Assembly (NCBI RefSeq): GCF_000150275.1
Contig: NW_002060959.1
Span: 1,175,283 to 1,239,282, forward strand
DNA: 64,000 bases
Direction: 5' to 3'
DNA from: Trichoplax adhaerens
Lineage: Eukaryota > Placozoa > Uniplacotomia > Trichoplacea > Trichoplacidae
Below, in pieces: positions 1-10,831 of the stretch (position 1 is the first letter of the stretch; the number at the start of each line of letters is the position of its first letter). The position numbers and the translations under genes are program-made. Under the pieces are notes generated by a model, which saw nothing but the letters and a program-made list of their open reading frames with translations, searched no databases and was not told the DNA's origin.

Positions 1-610
1 TAATAAAGACGACAGTGTTCGCGTTACTGCTGTTCCTCGTGTACGAATTAAAATCGCTGACAGGTACTATAGCATAAATTGCATCTTGATGTAGTGCATT
101 AAATAGATGATCACCTGTAAATGGTGTAATAACCTTTGACAGAATTGCTGAAGAAGAAAGGAAACACGAAGAAGTGGTAGATAACGTATTAGCATTGGAA
201 TCTGCCAGTAGCGTTGATAATACAAAAGTAAAGATTAACGATATTGAAGCTCAAGGTACGAGAACTTTGATTGTCATTTGTAAATTGAATTTATAGCTTT
301 AAATTCTCTGCATTAGTACAAAAACAAACCTGTGATAGCTATTCTTATTTTTTTAGATGTAACTCAATTAGTAACGAATAAAGATCTCGACTCTGATCAA
401 GATGTTATTCGGTTCGTTAATATAATCACAATTAATTAAAAGATGTTACTCTACATATCTGCAAATTTTCGTAAACATTGTGCAAGTGGTAATTAATACT
501 GCAGTTGAAGTGGTGACATAGTCTGTAAGTTAGATCGGCCAAATTAATTTAATTTTTTCTCTATCCTCAGCAAATCCGTGAAAAAGAATACCAAACCTAA
601 ACGTAATTAA
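1..610 (+). CDS. Gene X copy 1, 3' part only (unrecognised protein, cut by the window start)
   Basis: I do not recognise the family. Coding blocks are 1-63, 143-255, 357-411 and 571-610, joined by GT-AG introns whose phases agree, ending in TAA at 608-610. The visible protein has an acidic, helix-prone middle (starting IAEEERKHEEVVDNVLALE) and a short basic tail (KSVKKNTKPKRN) that could serve nuclear import or nucleic-acid binding; that is inference. It is a second copy of the gene at 7643-8775. The aligned 636 bp differ at only about four positions and have no indels, introns included. The 5' part lies outside the window, so I cannot say whether this copy is complete or expressed. Confidence 0.6.
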
Positions 611-636
611 ACTATTTTCCTTGTAATTACTTTAAC
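1..636 (+). repeat. Segmental duplicate of 8166-8801
   Basis: Constant offset of 8165 bp with no gaps and about four mismatches (for example near positions 13, 22, 117 and 629). Similarity stops abruptly after TTTAAC at 636/8801. The left end is beyond the window. Confidence 0.95.
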
Positions 637-734
637 CAAGAAACACATCTGACGTATATACACATGTTACATACACAGAGACAGTGGAACAAACAGAACA
701 ACACGACGATGGTGGTGTTGTTAGAGAACCGATC

Positions 735-1226
735 ATGGACATACACGAGCCGAACCATAGACACCTAACAACATACCCATATAAAGAATTACGCATCAAA
801 GAATTTGATTCATATACATCCAATGATATATATATGGGTTATATGCAAATTCAGGCTTTTCATGCGAATATACGAGCATTCAAGACCGCCACTAAAAGTA
901 AAAAGGACGTACTTAAATATAAACGAGAAAAGAAAAAGAAGAAAGAAATACAAGAACTACTTGATCATTATAATATCATATTAACATATGAATCGATGGA
1001 TTCTGCTAGAACTATTGTACAGGACGCTGAAGCTGGTTTAGAAACCTTGCAGACTAGTACAACTTATGATTTAAAAACTATAATGTCTAGTATTCTATCA
1101 CGATTTCAGAATCGGTTCGATCGAGAATTGCATCAAACCAAATTATTACGCTGGTTAAGCGTATTTGGTAAGTCGAAACATCAAAGAGACAATGACCGTA
1201 TACTTTCGTTTATTAAAAAACTGTAA
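735..1226 (+). CDS. Intronless ORF, unrecognised, lysine-rich helical protein
   Basis: The frame is open from 636 to the stop at 1224-1226, but the first ATG in frame is at 735, giving about 163 residues. A splice acceptor near 676-680 could feed a longer protein, so the start is uncertain. The product is strongly helical with a run of lysines (KYKREKKKKKEIQELL) and ends in basic residues. The heptad-like pattern loosely recalls the helical BAR region of sorting nexins, but I see no PX domain and would not assign it. It begins right at the breakpoint of the gene X duplication, and its stop is only 4 bp from the stop of the convergent minus-strand ORF. The lack of introns sets it apart from most genes here. 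Confidence 0.45.
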   Translation: MDIHEPNHRHLTTYPYKELRIKEFDSYTSNDIYMGYMQIQAFHANIRAFKTATKSKKDVLKYKREKKKKKEIQELLDHYNIILTYESMDSARTIVQDAEAGLETLQTSTTYDLKTIMSSILSRFQNRFDRELHQTKLLRWLSVFGKSKHQRDNDRILSFIKKL

Positions 1227-1230
1227 CGTA

Positions 1231-4200
1231 TTACATGTTCTTATATATGTTCCAATAAAAGTTGTTGTCAATGACATCATGTCGTGCAATGGTTGTTTCA
1301 TATGCATGCTTACATATAGGCAAGACGTTGCGTACGTCTATGATGTTATAATCACCACTAACAATTGTGAACGTAGATAGATTATCTGGGATAGAAAACG
1401 AGTATTGTTGATGTAACACATCAGCCAATTGCAAACACATAAAGCATTTATCTGATGTTATAAGATCTTTACTAATGAACGGAAATTGTTCAGAGGAATA
1501 TTGATGTAGATCACGGACATTAGATGTAAAGAAATACGGCATACTACTAAATTTAGGTAACGCAACCATACCATAACTAACTAGCGTACAATCATCACAT
1601 TGCGGTTTCATGTTGTCTATTGTCATAGCCAGTTCTACTTCATGTGCCCGGAGTTGTATGTGTAATTTATCTGCTATATATTTCATACCATTTTCATCTG
1701 GTTTCAGAAATATAATGTCTTCTTGCGTTATATTTAAACCACTGTTATTTATTAATGTTTTCAGGATTTCCGTACGTTCGCTCTTCAAACTCATCCCACC
1801 ATTTAAGCCATAATCTTTATCGATCGATAACAGCAATAGTGTCTGTACTATTCTACTCTTCTGTTCTACTGCAAGTTCTAGCAGAAATTTGATTCTAGGA
1901 GTGAAGATATAATCAAGATAAAAATTTTAAAATTTGGTTGGATGCGAGTATCGTGCGAATATTGTATGAATTTTAGGGATAGAATAATTTTTTAACGATA
2001 GAAGAACATTTCAATAAATCTTACTGTTCTTCTTGGGTCAGTGAACCTCCAGGGGTTACACTCTTTCGCCCACTTGGTGCACTACTGTCTTCTTCGCGTA
2101 AGATTCGCTTTATTAATCTGCCTAAATCAATATCAACTTGTTCCACCGGTGTCTTCCCTGCTTGTGGTACTTCTTTACCTTCAAATGTGCTGTTTATTAA
2201 AATCAATTATTTGATTACTTACGAAAGTGTTTGCAGAAACGATACTATTTACTTGCTTTTAAGAGTTATTATTAACGCTGTATCAAATAACTTTTGAATG
2301 AGGTGGAATAATAGTTAATATCTCATTTTACTCACAGTCTTAATCTCTTCATACGATATAGTATATTTAAATTTATAGCGAGTTTTGCATCTTTTACTAA
2401 TTTTTGAGGATCAGCCAATCTGTGCACAATCTGTAAAATCCAATTTAGAATAAAATAAGGCGGCGATGTAAGATTGAGTCGAATATTATTACATGAGAGT
2501 TTAAAAATTTAGGTTATACAGGATATATACCCGTATGTACAGAATTATAATGTTTTATGCGCGAAATGGTTATGAGTGTGTTTAAATGACATTAAAGTTG
2601 ATAATTCTTAAGCATGTGCTGTATATGCAAAAATAACCTGTAACTCGAAAATATCCTTAAATGTATCCGGAATATGCGATTTCGTGAAACTAGCAGCAAC
2701 TTGAGCAACATTGATCGCATCTTCTCTTCTTCCAGCATCAATGTGGCATTCAATTAAAGCACTGTTTTATAAGAAAGACGTAGAGTTTTTAATTTCTTTT
2801 TCTGGATATAGATATTTTGTACTATTAGCTGTTGATGACTTTATGGTGTTGTAGATCTTACATCAGAAGTTTAGTTCTCCATTCGTAATCTTTATCATCT
2901 ATATCATCTAAAGCTTTGACTATGTTATGTAGAGATTTTGATAAATGGTGTCTGTGGCCAGCTGTTAAAAATGGCCGACAAAACTTCCAATAAATAACTG
3001 AAGCGTTATAAACCAGAAAATGATACCTAAAAGAATATTTTAAAAAGCGATAAATAATAATTAGAATAAAAGGACAATATAGAAATGTTGACGCAATAGA
3101 ATAATATTGACCTAGTAGTCTTTCTAGCAAAATTGATTGCCCTAGTAATATACGATACTGCAACTTCCAAATTTTCCTTTAAGAGAATAAAAATTTCGTA
3201 TTATTATCTGTAGAAGATCAGCAATTTAATATATATAGCGAACGTAAATAGACAGTTGAGTTAAAATCAGAAATAAAAAGATTTACTAAATTAGTGTTTA
3301 CAGTGTCTTTCTTGGATACTGGCGCATTAAGCTGAGCTTGGCATAAATATCCCCTTCCAAGAAATTGGTCTTCGGGTGGAGATTTCCTGAAGAACATTTC
3401 CAAGCAGTCCTTGGCTAACGCTCGATAGCCTCTCTAGTATAAGCAGTTGAAGAAAGCTGTTATGACTTAATGCAAAATAGAAATTATCATGCGAATTGGT
3501 CATGATGTAAATACTATAATTTTCTGTACTTCAATCCCTTATATGGCAAATTAATCGTTTATCACTTAGTGATTAAATCTTCTTTATAGCATTTACTAGA
3601 CTAGTTTGCAAGCCTTGCATCCTTAGTATCCACTTAAATCGGTTATTATACAGTTTCTAATGCTAGTGTCTTGTCGATATAATGAATAACGATCGATAAT
3701 AATGTATATATGTAATGTTATGTGTCACTAATTACGATATAGGTATACGCGTATATGCAAGTAGAAGTAATTAGGACATATACAGTATCTCATATCATCC
3801 ATTATGGTGTATAATACTACATTGGAATATAGTAGTTCAGTTTTATGAAGATGCAGCACTGTAGCCTAATAAGGTATTATAGAGAGTAATACCTGTTTAC
3901 GTACAATGGATAGAAAACGTGTATTTATTGTATAGCTTCGTAGTTGGCTGCTACTCAGGCGTGAATTACTTACTTCATCGTTGTTAAAACTTAAGTTCAT
4001 AAAATTATACATCAAGTTGCATGTAGTCACCTTTTTTTGCGTAAGTGCACAACCACTATACGAATTAATTAATCATGAGACTATATATTGATATCTCGTA
4101 CTACAGCTATTTACATGACGAAATAATTGCCCTTCACGAGTGATTGAATTACTTTTTATAGTAGTCCATTATTGACATAGTTTGCAACTCTCTGATTAAT

Positions 4201-4525
4201 AGTATCAATTCAACATGAAAATTTTACAATTTAATCTCGACAGAAATAATCATCTATATAGCTGATTATTCTATAGATAAATTACGTACTTTAATCCATC
4301 ATTTTAAAAGGCTAGAGGTATTTCGTTTAAGCAAAGACGATATAATCTGTTACTGACCTCGAAAGCGACTTCCGCAGTTAAGACATACCAACTTGCTTGG
4401 ATAGCGTCCACAGAGTCATCGCGCACTTCGACACCATATTTCAGCAATTGGTAGACTTCATTTAAGAGTACTTTATCGTTTTCTTGATTAAGAGCGCCCA
4501 ATATAATTCGAATTTTATTATCCAT
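1231..4525 (-). CDS. CFAP46-like N-terminal region spliced in frame to an unrelated C-terminal segment
   Basis: Eight exons agree in phase: 4525-4358, 3433-3302, 3176-3112, 3026-2862, 2761-2638, 2430-2336, 2189-2025 and 1894-1231. Together they encode 525 residues from ATG at 4525. Residues 1 to about 310 match the TPR-type N terminus of cilia and flagella associated protein 46, a central-apparatus protein of motile axonemes (blocks such as YHFLVYNASVIYWKFCRPF, DDKDYEWRTKLL and FLGRGYLCQAQL). Known CFAP46 proteins are about 2,700 residues, so most of the protein is absent. After roughly the LLELA block in exon 8, about 200 residues follow that I cannot relate to CFAP46, with a CDDC motif and no introns. 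This may be a truncated duplicate that captured foreign sequence, or two adjacent genes with a missed exon end. No gene symbol is given for that reason. Confidence 0.7.
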
Positions 4526-5547
4526 CGCTTGGCTACTATAATAGTTTAATTTATTTTGATTGAATCCTGTTCAAGATGATCACTTTGGACTTGGATATAC
4601 CCAATAATAATCACAAGGTGACCATTACAAATTGCCTTTCCCTCTAAATTGAGATGATAGTTTAATACTTGATATTGGCTATACCAATAAAATTGAGCTG
4701 CAATCAGATTATACTTGCAGATGGATTTATATCTCGATATATAGATGGATTTGCTTCCCAAAATGTTAGTCGTTTAGCCTCTTGACGAATAAAGTTCTAG
4801 TCAAGTCATATTGAATAAATTGCATAAGCTACGCTATAGAAGTGTCAACATCCATTTCTTACATAATTTTGTTGTCGAGTGATTTTTCTATGTCATTCTA
4901 TTTAATGCGATTACGTGTTTAAGTAAGTATATTACATGTCGTCGATGTGTTTTGTGCAGTCTATTTATGCCATGAAAGCATTCGATGGTTGACAAGTCAG
5001 TTGGCATGGCGACAAGATTGAAATTACTGATCATGCGCATCGATTGAAAAGTGCATCTAATCAGTTGGCCTGGCAAATCCTAAACGCTTTAAACATGCAA
5101 AATATATGTCACCTACGGCGATTGATTCCTAGTGACATACATACAACTCATGCCAGGTCATAGTGACATCATTTCGTACGCAACTCACAGTACCAGTATA
5201 CGATACATTCACTCAGTCATCGTTTTACGTTCGTATATCGTGTATGAGAACTACTAAGAAGAAGGAAAGTCTCAGTCTTTCTTTTAGTAATCCCCTTTGT
5301 CGTAGACATTGACTACTATAGATTACTACTGTAGTAATTTCTAGAACTCCATGTCCCCGGGATAAGAATCGTGCAGTTTTTCGCAAATTAGTCTCTCTGC
5401 CCTAGTATCATTGTTACTGTGTATGGATGAGCCATTAAGAATCGCTTGCAAAACTTATGTCATGATTACCATAGCCAGAGCAGTACTGTCACTAGCAAGT
5501 GAATCACGATGGGTGACATTATTTTTGTGGAGACAGTAGTCACAATG

Positions 5548-5612
5548 TACAGTACTGTACAGTACAGCACAGTAAAGTACTGTACCACATTGCACTGTAC
5601 ACTGTAATAGAC
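5548..5612. repeat. Palindromic GTACAGT/ACTGTAC repeat cluster
   Basis: Overlapping self-complementary words such as GTACAGTACTGTAC and TGCACTGTACACTGT are packed into about 65 bp. The rest of 4526-6440 has no ORF I can support as coding; the longer frames across this cluster arise from the repeat. Confidence 0.85.
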
Positions 5613-6440
5613 TGCTCTCATACTGTAGACAGTTACACTCGCAGTATGACTCACCCGCCAAAGTTCGAATCGCTGTTGCCATGAGAAAAAATGGCTGATC
5701 AAGCTCGGAAGAAACAATTATATCGCCCTGCTGTTCTACATCAGCATATACCCAGCAGCCCAACAAGGTAACGCATGAAGACTGCAGTAATATCATGGAT
5801 TCATTGATCCCTTTGGTTAAAAGAGAATTTTTTTCTTTTTATTTCAATTTCAATGTATAGGAAAACGTTAAGCCAAGGCTATTTGATCGCTCAGATCAGG
5901 TTGGAATGGACTGTATACGAGTGTATACAACAACGACTAGATTACTTACAGCTATCGATTAATCATAATTATTACTAAACGATTGACCACGTTATAACTT
6001 ATTATTGACTCTAATACAACCAAAATTGTATTATATACTCAGTCTTTTCCATACTTGTAGCTCGATAAATTAGACAATTACTATCATCATCCATTTTCAT
6101 GATCGATTATGTTGTTGATTTACACGTATACAGTAATGGCGACAATGCTTTCCCAGAAGATCAGAATAAAACGGAGACGAAGCGGTCCTTATTTCAATCT
6201 GTTAATACGAGGTAACTTATGCAGTGATTTAATAGTTATTGAATGGATGATGTTCTATGTAGTGGATGGCCACAATGACTTTAAAGTGGATGCAAAGTAA
6301 TAATAATGTAGAACGACACCCTTGCAGATAATGGACACTAGGCTTAATTTGTGTCTATCACTGAAGTTCACTTTTAGACGTAGAATTTATTCTATAACCG
6401 ATTATAAAGAAGCAGCTGATTAGGATTATCATTGTAAGGT

Positions 6441-7075
6441 AGTAGTTTGTTAGTCGTAGATTAGCTTAGTAGCCTGATGACGCTCAAATATTGCGATTTA
6501 GTACTGTGTTAACTGTAAATTATACATTAAACTTCAATGCCTTCTGGTAGTTTTTTAGTTGTAGACTAGTCTACTAGTCTAATGATATTGACAAATATTT
6601 ACGTATTGCGATTTGATCTTACATCGTATAGGTAGTGCCATTAAGCTTGAATGTCATGCTGTAGCTTGTTAATTATGGACTAGCCAAATAGTCTGATGGC
6701 ATTCACATATTGCGATTTGATCGCATGGACTATATGCAATCAATGTAGTAATTATGCATTTATCATGAGATCATAGATATCATATAGTAGTTTATTAGTT
6801 GTAGATTGTCTTCATAGTCTGATCGCTATGACGATTCGATCATACGTAGTATATAAAGTGCCATGATTATGGATAATATTAAAGGTCATGTAGCAGTTTA
6901 TTAATTGTTGACTAGTTTGATACTTTGATCACATTCACGTATGCGATTTCATCAAATGTAGTATACGTACAGTATATGGTGCCACGATCATACATTTGTC
7001 TTAAACGATATGTAGTGGTTTGTTAGTTGCAAACTAGCTTACTAATCAGATGTCATTCAAGCTCTGGGATAGGAT
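6441..7075 (+). repeat. Six-copy degenerate tandem repeat, unit about 105-124 bp
   Basis: Copies begin near 6441, 6547, 6661, 6785, 6890 and 7012. Each opens with a variant of GTAGTTTGTTAGTTGTAGA, then CTAG..TAGTCTGATG, then an ATTGCGATTTGATC-like block. Copies are heavily diverged and spacing varies (106, 114, 124, 105, 122 bp), so the array is old. The rest of 7076-7642 shows no gene. Confidence 0.8.
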
Positions 7076-7642
7076 TATAATTTGTACAGTATAGATCATC
7101 ACAATCCTATTAACTATTATATATGCTAGGTAAGACTTATTCAATAGATAAAATAATTTCCAACATAATTTGATAGGCCTGGCTATCTTCCGCTATATTG
7201 GAATGTAATTTTAGTAATTAGTGCTATCTTAAATACTATCATACAATGTCAGTCATTTCGTATAACTGGCCGTAATAGTGATTCTTATCTTAATGTAATA
7301 AAGGTCAGCGTAGAGTACTGTCGATATATAAATCTAAATAACAAGGATTTGATATTGCTGTAATAATTAACAATTTAAAAGCTCATATACAATCTTAAAA
7401 GTTATGAGCATGCACTACAGCAATTATTCATATATCATGCTACATACCATTCTCATGCTTGTTCATAGTGTACAGTACATATGAACAACGACAATGTACT
7501 GTTGACCTCATACAATTTTTAATAATTCGAACTTGTTATTAACTCATAACAAACTTAATTAGATAAATATAGACTTCTAATATCACTTGGCTTACACGCA
7601 TAGTTTACCAATTTTCTTCGCGTTTCTTTATGAATTACTTAG

Positions 7643-8775
7643 CGTTCAACCGATAGTAAAGGGAAATGATAATTATCAAGACGATGTCTCCCTTTTTTCT
7701 GATGAAGAAGAAAGTCAACAAGATCCAAAGGACCTTACTGTCATTGAAGGAACAGCACTATCTAAAGATGCAATGAGATCAAATATACAGAGTAACATAA
7801 TGGCAAATCAAAATGCAAATGATGAAAGATATCGCGATACCAGTAGCGATGATGCCAATTTTTCTAAGCAAACAAGAGCTGCATTGTCATCGTTAATGGT
7901 ACTTCATTTAATTGTGGCATGGCCATATTTATCGTATATTAGCTTAATATTATCAACTCGTAGTTGGATGCTGCATCTTAATAAACACTTGATTGACTTT
8001 CAATCAGGCAAATTCTCCAACGCCTAAAGTTGGCAACTCTCCTGTTCTAATTGTTGATGCCCTTGGTCGTACTGCCGATCCACAGGCAACGGAAGTTGCC
8101 GTTGTAACTACCGTAGCGAAATCAGCTGCTAAGGTTGTCTGCCATTCTCCTTCTGAAAAAAATTCTAATAAAGACGATAGTGTTCACGTTACTGCTGTTC
8201 CTCGTGTACGAATTAAAATCGCTGACAGGTACTATAGCATAAATTGCATCTTGATGTAGTGCATTAAATAGATGATCACCTATAAATGGTGTAATAACCT
8301 TTGACAGAATTGCTGAAGAAGAAAGGAAACACGAAGAAGTGGTAGATAACGTATTAGCATTGGAATCTGCCAGTAGCGTTGATAATACAAAAGTAAAGAT
8401 TAACGATATTGAAGCTCAAGGTACGAGAACTTTGATTGTCATTTGTAAATTGAATTTATAGCTTTAAATTCTCTGCATTAGTACAAAAACAAACCTGTGA
8501 TAGCTATTCTTATTTTTTTAGATGTAACTCAATTAGTAACGAATAAAGATCTCGACTCTGATCAAGATGTTATTCGGTTCGTTAATATAATCACAATTAA
8601 TTAAAAGATGTTACTCTACATATCTGCAAATTTTCGTAAACATTGTGCAAGTGGTAATTAATACTGCAGTTGAAGTGGTGACATAGTCTGTAAGTTAGAT
8701 CGGCCAAATTAATTTAATTTTTTCTCTATCCTCAGCAAATCCGTGAAAAAGAATACCAAACCTAAACGTAATTAA
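7643..8775 (+). CDS. Gene X copy 2 (unrecognised acidic/basic protein; 5' exon not found)
   Basis: Exons 7643-7898, 8008-8228, 8308-8420, 8522-8576 and 8736-8775 join in phase and end in TAA. The first has an acceptor (TTACTTAG) and no convincing start codon, so at least one earlier exon is missing. The protein starts with an acidic stretch (SLFSDEEESQQDPKD) and has a low-complexity Ser/Asn/Ala/Val middle, a charged helix (RIAEEERKHEEVVDN) and a basic tail. No transmembrane segment or catalytic motif is visible once the intron at 7899-8007 is removed; a hydrophobic stretch seen in the unspliced frame lies in that intron. It is nearly identical to the copy at 1-610 and lies 213 bp upstream of HAUS8 on the same strand. 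Function unknown. Confidence 0.65.
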
Positions 8776-8801
8776 ACTATTTTCCTTGTAATAACTTTAA
8801 C
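8166..8801 (+). repeat. Segmental duplicate of 1-636
   Basis: Second copy of the gene X 3' half. It covers exon 2 (part) to the stop and 26 bp of 3' flank, with introns as conserved as exons. Confidence 0.95.
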
Positions 8802-9024
8802 TTTTAATAATACCGTACTTCAATTGTTTGCTCTCATACTGTTATATTAACAAAATAGCCCGATATGTTGCTTCCCGTTATCTGAGCGGAATATCTACGA
8901 ATAGAACAAAAACAACTACGGTAAATTATTCACTTTAGTTGGTGTCCTTCACCATTCTGTCTTAATTATTAAAGTAACTTTACTCTAGGTTGGTAAATCT
9001 CATTCGAAAGCTGAAAAGGGACCT

Positions 9025-10831
9025 ATGATTGGTCGCCATGATCTACATGCTACTAGGACTACTCCAAAAACTTCAAATACCGGTATTACAGCAAAATCTT
9101 TTTCGCGACTAGGAAAGAAGCAAGGTACATACTCATGTCAATTAAAGTGTTCAGAATTCCCATATAAATGTTATCCTCGTATCAATTTTTTATTCCAGAT
9201 GTCATGGCTTCTACCCCTAGCGATCGACAACAGGCCAGTAAACTGCGAACTGTCAGAACACCGCAAGACTTCAGTATTAGGAGGAGCCGCAATACAAAAA
9301 CTCCAATTGCTTCTGCCAGTAAGCGAAAACCACCCATAAAGGTCTTGCCTACGGATAAAAAGGAAACAGCTAATACCACAGTTGACAACAAAGGTAATAA
9401 CTTTATATCTGCCGCATTCCATAAATTTACGTTTGTCTGGTTAATAACTATTTACGTTTGCTTTATAGCGGAAACGAGAATACAAATGGAAAAGGTAATC
9501 TTGCAAGCCAGACTCTGTTATGCTCGCCTTGATAATTAAAAAGTGTGCGTACTTTTTTCCTATCGTGTTGATTAATAGAAGAAAGGATCTATTGAAGTGA
9601 CACAATCTGAACTGGACTTAGTTTACGCTCGTTTGATGCAGTGGGTATTTGCCTATCAAAAGGTAATTTTCATTTTTTGTGTATTATGCCATGCGTGTTC
9701 CGTGTTATTGATAGGGTTTTGTATTATAACTTTAACACTGAGCTCTATGTGTATAGCTGAAGCACACAGTCAATACCCAAGAAAAAGAAGCCATGGTAAG
9801 ATTCATAATTCAGAACTTTCTTAGCTATGATTTACTACACCATTGAACATATACAAGGCGCACATATATTTTTAACAACATTATTTATCTTTTTTCTCTA
9901 TAGAACCAAATTTTTTCCATGTGGAAGTATCTTCATCAGCAAAATAGGAAACTGACTCAATTAAAGTTAGAACTTCAACTAGCCAAGCATACGTCTCTAC
10001 TAGATGATGTCCTAGACATGCAGGTATTAATGTGATGTAAAGGTGGACGTTGTAACATACGAAAGTAACGCGAAAGTAATAGTCGAATAAAGGATTTGTG
10101 TTACTTATAAGACGTTTATTACGTACTTCACAGAAATCTGAACTTCAAGTTATTGGAGATCTATTACCGAGAGTTAAGTCGGATTATAGCAATCTTGCGA
10201 AAGGCCTAGATGCTGTCAGCCATGTTTTACGTACAAAAGGCATACTATACATGGACGATCATGGTAGTGATTGCCTGAGTCATTTGATACTGGTAAAGCA
10301 TAATAGCAATTCTGATCAGAGCAATTACGTTACTACTTTCAGATGAAGTAATAAGTGCGTTAGGAGAAAGTGAAGAATTATTGGGAGAAATTATAAGTAT
10401 TACCCGACATAATCAAGAAAATGTATGTGTAAAATCACTAACGACATATACTATTAGCTAGAGAATTAATTTTTTTATAGTCAAAGTAACTCGTTAAATC
10501 AATTTTTTCCTTATCGAATGCAGGTAACAGCAGTTTCCCAGTCAATGTGTGGTTTAGCTGATAAAGCAACTGTCGAAGGCAAAGAGTTGCATAGGTAACT
10601 TATCTGTAATATTCTGAATAATTGTGTCGTATAATTACGAATTTACAGTACATACATATATAATACCTTTATTAATAGAGTTCAATCTTATCAAATAGGT
10701 GTGAGGAGTTACTTGGTGCGCTTTCTACTCTAGTAGTCCAGGAAAGCAGTTTAAGAGTGCAGGAAATTGAAGAAAGTCGAGCTGATTCTAACGAAATTGA
10801 TAATCTATCTTTGCATTCCATGCATTTTTGA
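9025..10831 (+). CDS. HAUS8: HAUS augmin-like complex subunit 8
   Basis: HAUS8 (HICE1) is the microtubule-binding subunit of augmin, which recruits gamma-tubulin to spindle microtubules for branching nucleation. Ten exons (9025-9124, 9199-9393, 9469-9494, 9579-9662, 9757-9795, 9904-10023, 10134-10263, 10343-10422, 10524-10594, 10699-10831) join in phase to give 325 residues, somewhat shorter than vertebrate HAUS8. The first ~110 residues are basic and Ser/Thr-rich, as in the microtubule-binding tail of the family. Coiled coil follows; landmarks shared with remembered HAUS8 are LLDDVLDMQ, the ALD-type block (LAKGLDAVSHVLRTKGI) and SEELLGEI. An acceptor at 8987-8988 keeps the frame open upstream (GKSHSKAEKGP), so ATG 9025 may be internal and a 5' exon may be missing. 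Confidence 0.85.

Noticed and set aside
5455-5796. 113-residue minus-strand open frame
   Set aside because: Crosses the palindromic GTACAGT cluster; Cys/Tyr/Val-rich translation produced by the repeat, no splice support.
6109-6300. 63-residue plus-strand frame
   Set aside because: No conserved motif, no splice partner, ordinary length for chance in this composition.
7899-8007. Apparent transmembrane segment in gene X
   Set aside because: It falls in an intron with good GT/AG ends; the spliced frame continues in phase without it.
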